Origin: an uncultured Bariatricus sp.
GTDB taxonomy: Bacteria; Bacillota; Clostridia; Lachnospirales; Lachnospiraceae
Direction: 5' to 3'
DNA: 64,000 nucleotides
Assembly: GCA_934307065.1 (NCBI GenBank)
Contig: CAKRCD010000001.1
Coordinates: 1 to 64,000, forward strand
Under the pieces are notes generated by a model, which was not told where the DNA came from, searched no databases, and worked only from the letters and a program-made list of their open reading frames with translations. Position 1 is the stretch's first letter. The number at the start of each line of letters is the position of its first letter. Below are positions 8,556 through 15,864 of the stretch, piece after piece. The position numbers were made by a program, and so were the translations under genes.

Positions 8556-10895
8556 ATGAAATATTCCGTACGAAAAGGGCAGATTAGAGAACTCAGTGCA
8601 GTAGGAGAAAAAAATTCATATAATAATGTGATCTGGATATTGTGTCTGGTTACTTTTTTGGCAGGAGGCAATATCATTGCATTTATGAAAATGTGGGGAA
8701 ATGTTGCACCAGAGATTGTAATTGTCATTATTCCAACATTTCTTATGGTAGGATTTACCGCAGGGGTAGAATTCTTTAAGAAAAAATATCCGTCTGCCGG
8801 AGTGTTGAAAATCCTTCCGTGGGTGCTTCTGTTGTTGATTGTTGGCTGGGGGAATCTCTACAACGGAATGAAAATCTGGGTAAATCTTCTGATATCTAGG
8901 TGGAATCAGATACATGAAAGTGGAATAGCTGTATTTCAGGTGCAGGTATCGGATGTGGGAATCCGGGCATTTTCTATAGCAGTTGCATTATTTATCGGTA
9001 TGGTGGGATACTTGCTAGTAAAAGGACATCATACTATAACCTGCTTTATTTATGAATTCGTCTGGTTTTATCTGATGTTGTCAGGAGGAATCTTTGATTC
9101 TCTCGCAGGTGGTTTTATGATTGCGGCATTTGTAGGACTTTGCATTTCCACAAAGAAGCAGAATATGACCAGAAGAGGTTTTTGGTGGCTTGCAGTTGTT
9201 GTGATTGTATTTAGTGCAGGTTCCGGATTGATGGGTCAGACAGAGATTGAAGGTATTCAGCAGACCCGTGAGGAAGTTTGTAATCAGATTCATATATGGC
9301 GCTATGGAGAGGATGTACTACCGGAAGGGAACATCAGACAGGCAGACGAATTGAAGACCAGTGAAAAAGAAATGTTGACTGTGAGAACAGAGCAGGATAA
9401 GAATTTATATCTGCGTGGATTTATCGGAAGTACATATCAGGATGGCAGTTGGACACCGCTTTCTGAGTCGGCTTATGGCGGGGATAATTCGGGAATGCTG
9501 AAATGGCTTAGGAAGCAGACATTTGACCCGTTAAGCCAGAGTGCTTCTTATCTGAATCTGGGAGAAGAGGCAGATAAGAATCCGGAAAATCAAGTACAGA
9601 TTACAGTGAAAGGTGCATCCAGATATTATGTGTATGTGCCTACATCCGTCCTTAAAGTGACAGGTGGAAGCTTGAAGGAAAAGTCCGATACAAGATTTGT
9701 GAGCAAGGGATTTTTCGGCAAACAAGAATATACCTATGAAGAAAAATCCGGGACAAGACCATCAGAACTGACAGTGACAGACAGTTGGGTTTCTAATCCG
9801 GATACCGAGCTTCAAATCCTGTATAGTAAAGCTGAGGCAGTGTACCGAAATTTTGTATATGATAATTATGTTTCAGTAGATTCCGATATTTATAATTTGA
9901 TGAACGAAGTGTTCTGGGATGATTATCAGTCGGAAAATGACGGGATTTACAGTGCACTGAATCATATCCGAAACAGAATGAGTGAAAATTTGTCTTATGT
10001 GGAACAGCCGGAAACAGCACCGGAAGGTAAAGACCCGATTATCTGGGGACTGACAAAGTCCCATGAAGGAAATGATGTTTTATTTGCATCAGTTGCAGTA
10101 CAGGCACTTCGTACACATGGAATCCCGGCACGTTATGTAGAAGGATATTATTTATCGGCAGATACGGTGACCGGAAGTGATAACAAAACTGTGACACTTA
10201 CCGGAAAAGATTCCCATGCGTGGGTAGAAGTATATTTTGACGGAGTAGGCTGGCAGCCTGTGGATGTAACGCCGGGGTATTACTATGATGCGTTGTCGCT
10301 TCGTAATATGATTAGTACACCAGATACCGAGCATATGAGTGCAGCAATCCAGAATAACGGAAATGATGTGGAAAGTTCTACGAAGCTGGAAAATGGAAAT
10401 AGTGGAAAAGGTTCCAATCGTGCTGAAAAAGCATGGAATGTCGCGACAATTATCATTGGTATTCTGACAGTACTGTTGTTGTTTATCCTTTTATCCTTTG
10501 TTATTCTGGAATTAGTGGGAGTTATTTTTGCATGGGCAGAAAAAAGAAAGTATTGGAAGGATGACCAGAAAGGGCAGGTCCTTTTCCTTGAACAGAGCAT
10601 CTTTGAAGTGCTTACATTTATCGGTATAAGGACAAGCCTTGGATGGAATACGCAAGAAGTAGATGAAATCATATCCAAACGGTTTGAAGAAATACAACCG
10701 GGAGAATATACAAGAACCTGTGAACTGATTGAGCGCAGTGTTTATGGAGATATGGAACTAAAACCAAATGAGATGCGAACCATTCAGATTTTCCTGACAA
10801 AAATAAAAACTTCACTGAGAACGGGAAGAGATAAGCGGGCAAAGATTATGCTGCACTATGAATGGATTCATAGAAAATGGATTATGAAAAAATAA
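8556..10895 (+). CDS. Membrane transglutaminase-like protein with altered catalytic Cys
   Basis: Protein of 779 residues. Several membrane segments occupy about residues 28-225, an extracytoplasmic region follows, a single membrane segment lies at about 625-660, and a cytoplasmic tail (DUF4129-like position) completes it. The transglutaminase-like core is clear: FASVAVQALRTHGIPARYVEGY (about 510-531), His554 in DSHAWVEVYF and Asp570 in WQPVDVTPG. In active relatives the motif reads G-x-C-x-x-FA; here the aligned position is Asp507 (GNDVLFA), so the nucleophilic Cys is absent. That points to a non-catalytic, perhaps peptide-binding or regulatory, version. It closes the MoxR-DUF58-transglutaminase trio and is followed by a terminator at 10913. 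Confidence 0.88.
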   Translation: MKYSVRKGQIRELSAVGEKNSYNNVIWILCLVTFLAGGNIIAFMKMWGNVAPEIVIVIIPTFLMVGFTAGVEFFKKKYPSAGVLKILPWVLLLLIVGWGNLYNGMKIWVNLLISRWNQIHESGIAVFQVQVSDVGIRAFSIAVALFIGMVGYLLVKGHHTITCFIYEFVWFYLMLSGGIFDSLAGGFMIAAFVGLCISTKKQNMTRRGFWWLAVVVIVFSAGSGLMGQTEIEGIQQTREEVCNQIHIWRYGEDVLPEGNIRQADELKTSEKEMLTVRTEQDKNLYLRGFIGSTYQDGSWTPLSESAYGGDNSGMLKWLRKQTFDPLSQSASYLNLGEEADKNPENQVQITVKGASRYYVYVPTSVLKVTGGSLKEKSDTRFVSKGFFGKQEYTYEEKSGTRPSELTVTDSWVSNPDTELQILYSKAEAVYRNFVYDNYVSVDSDIYNLMNEVFWDDYQSENDGIYSALNHIRNRMSENLSYVEQPETAPEGKDPIIWGLTKSHEGNDVLFASVAVQALRTHGIPARYVEGYYLSADTVTGSDNKTVTLTGKDSHAWVEVYFDGVGWQPVDVTPGYYYDALSLRNMISTPDTEHMSAAIQNNGNDVESSTKLENGNSGKGSNRAEKAWNVATIIIGILTVLLLFILLSFVILELVGVIFAWAEKRKYWKDDQKGQVLFLEQSIFEVLTFIGIRTSLGWNTQEVDEIISKRFEEIQPGEYTRTCELIERSVYGDMELKPNEMRTIQIFLTKIKTSLRTGRDKRAKIMLHYEWIHRKWIMKK

Positions 10896-10912
10896 GTGAA
10901 TAAAATAAGAGA

Positions 10913-10965
10913 ACAGGGATGACATGTAAATCATTTTCAAGGTATACAGTCATCTCTGTTTTTTT
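10913..10965 (+). terminator. Rho-independent terminator after the MoxR/transglutaminase operon
   Basis: ACAGGGATGAC (10913-10923) pairs with GTCATCTCTGT (10949-10959), an 11-bp stem with one G-T pair, followed by seven T. It ends the 239-10895 transcription unit. Confidence 0.8.
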
Positions 10966-11067
10966 GCATAAAAACGTCACAGTGTTATCTATTTTGCAAC
11001 GAGAAAGCAAAAAGGTTTTTGGATGAATGACTAATGTGCCCGGCATATTTTTTCATAAGCAGGATTT
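10966..11067 (+). other. Intergenic stretch without recognised function
   Basis: Part of the 303-base gap between the first operon and the surface/transport cluster. It holds a small inverted repeat, TTTTGC then GCAAAA (around 10992-11013), with no T run. I see no gene, riboswitch or RNA here; the regulatory part of the gap begins at 11068. Confidence 0.4.
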
Positions 11068-11141
11068 GTATTATCAGAATGTTTTAATACGCGTATTATT
11101 TTTCAAAACCGTTTGCTTTTTATAAAATATACGTGTATAAT
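11068..11141 (+). promoter_or_regulatory. Promoter and palindromic operator array of the surface/transport cluster
   Basis: A promoter TTGCTT (11113-11118), 17-base spacer, TATAAT (11136-11141) lies about 60 bases before the ATG at 11199. Just upstream is the perfect 14-bp palindrome TAATACGCGTATTA (11085-11098), and an additional half-site GTATTA sits at 11068-11073, 25 bases before the matching half of the palindrome. This looks like a binding site for a dimeric regulator, possibly with an auxiliary half-site. The regulator is unknown. Confidence 0.55.
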
Positions 11142-11198
11142 AAATGGAGTAAATAGTAAAAGATTGGATAACTATACAAATAAAGGAAAAGGGATGAG

Positions 11199-13415
11199 AT
11201 GAGAATGCATCATAACATGAGACGGAAAGGTAATGGCAGGAGATTTGTATCTGTAGTCATTCTTTTTGCGGTTATATTGTCTATTTCAGTATTGACAACC
11301 GGATGTGGAAAGAAAGCAGTGGTAGACGATGATAATTCTCTGATTTTAAAGGATGCGGTAATTGAAAGCTGGAATGACGGAAGCGTGGATACGCAATATG
11401 TGGATGTAACGCTGTCATATGACCGTGAAGTATGCTGGCAGGAAAAGCATACAAACAGTTTGCGTGTGACTATATCGGATGGAAAGATATCGGATAAGAA
11501 AATGCAGTTTCTGAAAGGCGAAAGTGAGAAAGAACTGCTTTTGAGGATTCAGGTTGATTCTGTCACAAATGGAACGCTGAATATAAGCCGTGCAGATTCG
11601 GAGACCGTAATAAGTGCAATTACATCAGCAGACGGAAAGTATGCTACCCAGAATTTTAGAATTAATGCTTTGATTCCATCGGGAGTAGAACTTACAGATG
11701 TATCAGAAAAAGAAGGAAGTGGTACTGGAAATCCACAGGTAATGAAGCAGGTAACCCATGCATGGAACATTCGGAGCATTGCATGGATACGTCTGCTGGA
11801 AGACGGAGAGCCGGTAAAAGTGGGAGAGAACAAGAATATTGAGATTCTTGACCAGGCAGTTGCAGTACACGGACATGAGTTTTTACGGGAAGATGAGTAT
11901 TCAGCAGCGGAGACAATTGCAGAGACACTTTCCCAATATTACAGTGACGATTATAAGTTTACCAGCATGGATGACATAATCAGTGTGGAAAAATGTAATG
12001 GCGATAAAAATGTGGAACTTGATTTAAAAGTATATCATTATGTGAATGTGACATGTGACAATGCGCAATATGCAAAGGAAGAAACACATGATGATGGTGT
12101 GGACCGTACCGGAGCTAAAGATAAAGAAGATGAGGTGAACCGGGAAATGTCTTCGGAGGAAGAAGCATTTGTAAATGGACTTCATATCAGCCATATGGAT
12201 GAAATAGAAGTCGCAAATGTTGCATATCGCATTCTGACTGTAACAGGGGTTCCTTTGGGAGAAGAAGAAATCTATTCCGTATATGAACTGGAGAAACTTG
12301 CTGCTTTGTGTTATCAGAATGAAAACATGAACAAGCATGATATTACAATGAACGAAATACACGATACCGGAAGTTTCTGTGACTGTCCGTTAAAGGGTCA
12401 TACCTTACAGGGAATTGATTTCAAAGCATTTCTGGAATTATGTGGAGTGGACTTCACGAATCCGGTATATGCAGACCTTTATTCCGGAACAGCTTCCGGA
12501 GTACAGAAACGTCTTACAGAAGTGACACAGGAAATCTGTATCAGCAATGAAACAGAACAGAATGGACAAAAGATTATGCTGGCCATGGCTGTAGATGGTC
12601 AGCCGCTTACAGAAAATAATACACCACTTGCAGGTCCGCTTGCGATTATAGTTATGAATGGTAATGAAATTACATATGTAGACAGTTTGGAAAAAGTGCT
12701 TCTGGGAACTACAGAAAATCCATCAGATCCTGAATATGAATTTCACACACGCGAACCCTATTCAGAAAGTGAAGATATCACATTTACTGTGAATATATAT
12801 AACAGTAATGCACCGTATCTCGGAGCAATTAAGACAAAGTCATTCACTACAAAGCAACTGGAAAACTTAATGGAAGAATATCCGGATTATGTATATCAGA
12901 ATTACTACGGGCTGATTGGCAACCAGGAAGAGTTTGAAAGTATGGGTGTAGGTGGATGGCAGGATTGCTTCACGGGAATTGATTTATACTGGCTGCTTAC
13001 AGAACAGGTTGGACTGGATTCGCTCTCTGGTTATGCAGAGTTTTATGGACGGGATAATGACCTGTATCTGACAATGGACGATATCAGTTATTTTGAATGG
13101 CAGGACAGAGCAGAACAGTATAATGTCATTAATCGTGAAGGCTATGTGATTCCTTATGCGGTTCCGATGTTAGCCTGTGTGAAAAATGGTTATCCGATTA
13201 TGCCAAAGCATGACCATGAGAGTGAGGGCTCTGTGTCATACAATCATCTGAGTGACAGATTAGATGGGTTGGGAGTTACTTCTTCTATTGGTGCGGTGAA
13301 GAATGATAAAGGACCGTTTGTTGCATGTCTCGGTAATTTATCAGGTGTCTTTGGAGGATATCAGATCGAGACTGGCGGTGATTGTATACGACTGGATATT
13401 TATCTGGATGAATAG
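11199..13415 (+). CDS. Lipoprotein with two sulfite-oxidase-like folds
   Basis: Exported lipoprotein of 738 residues; the signal peptide ends in LTTGC with the lipidated Cys at 36. I do not recognise residues 40-310. The C-terminal half looks like two copies of the fold seen in molybdopterin-binding sulfite-oxidase-type domains. Copy one (about 320-500) has a GIDFKAFLELCGV helix and the sheet motif NTPLAGPLAIIVMN; copy two (about 525-738) has TGIDLYWLLTEQVGL and a matching PYAVPMLACVKNGYPI. The second copy ends at the C-terminus. Whether a cofactor is bound cannot be told from sequence. It is the first gene of the cluster 11199-25371 and is followed at 20 bases by another surface protein, so a capture role for the downstream importer is plausible. 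Domain call is mine, by pattern only. Confidence 0.7.
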   Translation: MRMHHNMRRKGNGRRFVSVVILFAVILSISVLTTGCGKKAVVDDDNSLILKDAVIESWNDGSVDTQYVDVTLSYDREVCWQEKHTNSLRVTISDGKISDKKMQFLKGESEKELLLRIQVDSVTNGTLNISRADSETVISAITSADGKYATQNFRINALIPSGVELTDVSEKEGSGTGNPQVMKQVTHAWNIRSIAWIRLLEDGEPVKVGENKNIEILDQAVAVHGHEFLREDEYSAAETIAETLSQYYSDDYKFTSMDDIISVEKCNGDKNVELDLKVYHYVNVTCDNAQYAKEETHDDGVDRTGAKDKEDEVNREMSSEEEAFVNGLHISHMDEIEVANVAYRILTVTGVPLGEEEIYSVYELEKLAALCYQNENMNKHDITMNEIHDTGSFCDCPLKGHTLQGIDFKAFLELCGVDFTNPVYADLYSGTASGVQKRLTEVTQEICISNETEQNGQKIMLAMAVDGQPLTENNTPLAGPLAIIVMNGNEITYVDSLEKVLLGTTENPSDPEYEFHTREPYSESEDITFTVNIYNSNAPYLGAIKTKSFTTKQLENLMEEYPDYVYQNYYGLIGNQEEFESMGVGGWQDCFTGIDLYWLLTEQVGLDSLSGYAEFYGRDNDLYLTMDDISYFEWQDRAEQYNVINREGYVIPYAVPMLACVKNGYPIMPKHDHESEGSVSYNHLSDRLDGLGVTSSIGAVKNDKGPFVACLGNLSGVFGGYQIETGGDCIRLDIYLDE

Positions 13416-13435
13416 GAAAGAACGGGAGAATTAGA

Positions 13436-14950
13436 ATGATGAATAAAAAAAGATGGGCAGGAATTATAGCAGCAGCTGTAGTAGGTACAATGAGTGTAAC
13501 TGGTGTGGGAAATTCTACAGTACAGGCTTACTTTAACCGTGGAACAGTCGGAGTCAGCGTGGGAAAGGGAAGTGTTTCGGTGGAAGCGGGAAGTAATACT
13601 TCGGTTAGTGTATCCCTTACCCCTGCAAGTGATTCGCAGCTGCCGGGATGTGGTATGGCAGAATGTCCACAGATATGTGGGGAAAAAGAATGTCTGGATG
13701 CAAACGGACAGTGTACTTGTAATGGAAAAACTTATCAGACATATCATACAAGCGTATCGGTTTCATCAAGTAATACCTCTGTGGCTACAGCAAGCTACAG
13801 CAGTGGAACATTGACTGTACATGGTGTTTCGGAAGGAACTGCGGTTATCACACTGACGGCATCTCTCCGCCAGTTCAGTAGTGGAACTACCTCGGTTACG
13901 GTAAATGTAAGTAAGAAACCGTCTTCTGGAGATAACAATACGTCTGGTGGAAACAATAGTAGTTCCAGTGGAAGCAATACATCCGCTGGAAATAACACTA
14001 CAACGAATGAAAATCATACGACATCCAGTTCGAGTTCAACCGGAAAAAATAATAACAGCACAGATAAGTCGGCTACAGCAAGTCAGGTAGGTGGAGATAC
14101 AACTACGGAAGAAACAACAGAAGAATTGATAGAAGAAGAAAACGCAGATGGTGTAACTGTGGTAGAAAGTGACAAAGGAACCATTACATTTGTTCCGATT
14201 AAAGACGGAAAAATGGGTTCTGAATATCTGGAAGCTATTCAGGGAAAAGAAAAAGAGTATGTTGATTTTCAGGAAAAAGATGATGCGGGTAATATTGTAT
14301 ATGCGTGGGAGTTTTTGGGAACGGATGTAAAGTCTGTATTTGATATGGATTTTTCAGTGACATCCAGCAAGACTGCATTTGACGGATGTAAAATATTCCG
14401 TAATGTCCAGGCATTGTATTTGCGCTTTGCACACGATGGAAAACTTCCTGGAAAAGCAAAAGTATTCATCAAAGTGCCAGAGGATATGCAAAATGGAAGC
14501 AAATGGTATTTATATCATTATGACAGTAAAAAGGATTCAGCAGAAGAGCTTGCAAAAGAATTAGTGGTTGAAAACGGATATGTTACCATCGAATTAGAAG
14601 AATGCTTCGACTGTGTGTTAAGTGATAAAGAAATTTCTGCGAAAGATGAAGTGGTAGTAACTTCAAATGAAGCTGAGAATGAGACAGAAGCAGCTTCATC
14701 AAATTCGTCTATGATTTATATTGTTGCTGCTATCCTTATTGCACTTGCAGCAGGAATTTACTTGTTCCTTTTCTCAAAACAGGCAAAGAATAGAAAAGCA
14801 GAAAATGCTTCAGAAAATCCAGTAAAAGAAGAGAAGGCTCAGAAAGAGACTACGGAAGAAGATACTTTGAAAGAAGAAAACACAGAAGAAGTAGTCAATG
14901 AAACAGAGCTGTCAGAGGAAAACAAGGTAGAAAATAACGAGGCAGAGTAA
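13436..14950 (+). CDS. Ig-like surface protein with six-cysteine loop and C-terminal membrane anchor
   Basis: Protein of 504 residues with a signal peptide (about 1-31). Residues 35-160 form a bacterial Ig-like (BIG2) domain, visible as VSVSSSNTSVATAS and later GVSEGTAVITL. Between the strands lies a loop with six cysteines at 72, 77, 81, 86, 93 and 95, spaced x4, x3, x4, x6 and x1. A Ser/Asn/Thr-rich linker follows (about 161-235), then a second beta domain (about 240-405), a membrane segment (about 424-443) and a Glu/Lys-rich cytoplasmic tail. The Cys loop could bind metal or an Fe-S or haem group, or be disulfide-bonded. The gene is three bases from the following ABC ATPase gene, inside the cluster. 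No enzyme domain is seen. Confidence 0.75.
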   Translation: MMNKKRWAGIIAAAVVGTMSVTGVGNSTVQAYFNRGTVGVSVGKGSVSVEAGSNTSVSVSLTPASDSQLPGCGMAECPQICGEKECLDANGQCTCNGKTYQTYHTSVSVSSSNTSVATASYSSGTLTVHGVSEGTAVITLTASLRQFSSGTTSVTVNVSKKPSSGDNNTSGGNNSSSSGSNTSAGNNTTTNENHTTSSSSSTGKNNNSTDKSATASQVGGDTTTEETTEELIEEENADGVTVVESDKGTITFVPIKDGKMGSEYLEAIQGKEKEYVDFQEKDDAGNIVYAWEFLGTDVKSVFDMDFSVTSSKTAFDGCKIFRNVQALYLRFAHDGKLPGKAKVFIKVPEDMQNGSKWYLYHYDSKKDSAEELAKELVVENGYVTIELEECFDCVLSDKEISAKDEVVVTSNEAENETEAASSNSSMIYIVAAILIALAAGIYLFLFSKQAKNRKAENASENPVKEEKAQKETTEEDTLKEENTEEVVNETELSEENKVENNEAE

Positions 14951-14952
14951 TC

Positions 14953-15864
14953 ATGATTGAAGTAGAACACGTGACCAAATCCTTTGGCAGGAAACCGGTA
15001 CTGAATGATGTGAGTTTTTCCGTGCGGCCGGGGCAGGTATATGGACTGATTGGATACAACGGTGTGGGTAAAACAACACTCTTGAAAATCGTCAGTGGAA
15101 TATACCGGCCGGACAAAGGATGTATAAAGAATGACGGAGAGATTGCTTATGAAAATCCGGCAGTGAAGAAAAAATGCTTTCTTATGACAGAAGAAGTAAC
15201 GTTCTTTCCGCAGGCAACATTGGAAGATATGCGGAAATTCTATCGGGGATATTACCACACCTGGAGTGATGAGGTATATCAGCAATTGTTACAGGTATTT
15301 GGAATTCCGAAGGATATCAGAATCAGCAGTTTTTCCAAAGGGATGCAGCGTCAGGCTGGATTGATTCTGGCATTCTCGACAGGCGTTACCACATTGTTTC
15401 TGGATGAAGCGTTTGATGGATTGGATTATTCTATGCGCTGTCTGATGAAAGAAATGATTCGTGGTTATGTGAAAATCCGGAATGCAATGATTTTAATATC
15501 TTCCCATAATCTACAGGAGTTGGAAGACTTGGCAGACTGCATTGGAATGCTCAATAATGGCGAGTTGATTTTTGACAATACAACAACTTATATGCGTCAG
15601 CAATATCAAAGATGCGGTTTTCAGACAGAGGAGGAAGAACAGATACGTGCCTGTGTGAGGCTGATTCATCTGGAACCGGAGGAGAGCGGATGGAGCTGTA
15701 TCATAAAAGGAACAAAAGAGCAGGCATTTGAATTATTAGAACAAATGAATGTATCAAATATACAGGTTCGGCCGATTCGACTGGAAGAATTTTTCGAAGT
15801 AGAGAGGAATGTGAAACATGTGGACTGGGAAAAAGTGTTCAGAGCTGACAGAAATCAGGCATGA
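14953..15864 (+). CDS. ABC transporter ATP-binding protein (YtrB-like)
   Basis: ATPase of 303 residues. Walker A is GYNGVGKTT (34-42), the signature motif is the variant SSFSKGMQRQ instead of LSGGQ, and Walker B reads LFLDEAFDGLD. The FSKGM-type signature is usual for YtrB/bacitracin-type ATPases that partner with permeases lacking a separate binding protein. The C-terminal 80 residues are a family-specific extension. The stop overlaps the start of the permease gene at 15818 by 47 bases, so the two are almost certainly subunits of one transporter. Why an exporter-like pair is embedded between surface proteins and a FecCD-type importer is not evident; it may act on the surface proteins or protect against a compound. 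Confidence 0.9.
   Translation: MIEVEHVTKSFGRKPVLNDVSFSVRPGQVYGLIGYNGVGKTTLLKIVSGIYRPDKGCIKNDGEIAYENPAVKKKCFLMTEEVTFFPQATLEDMRKFYRGYYHTWSDEVYQQLLQVFGIPKDIRISSFSKGMQRQAGLILAFSTGVTTLFLDEAFDGLDYSMRCLMKEMIRGYVKIRNAMILISSHNLQELEDLADCIGMLNNGELIFDNTTTYMRQQYQRCGFQTEEEEQIRACVRLIHLEPEESGWSCIIKGTKEQAFELLEQMNVSNIQVRPIRLEEFFEVERNVKHVDWEKVFRADRNQA

Noticed and set aside
11000..11198. Riboswitch in front of the surface/transport cluster
   Set aside because: The promoter at 11113 leaves a leader of only about 60 bases with no recognisable aptamer.
14839..15285. Minus-strand open frame of 148 codons opposite the ABC ATPase gene
   Set aside because: Lies antisense to clear conserved ATPase motifs, with no ribosome site or family resemblance.
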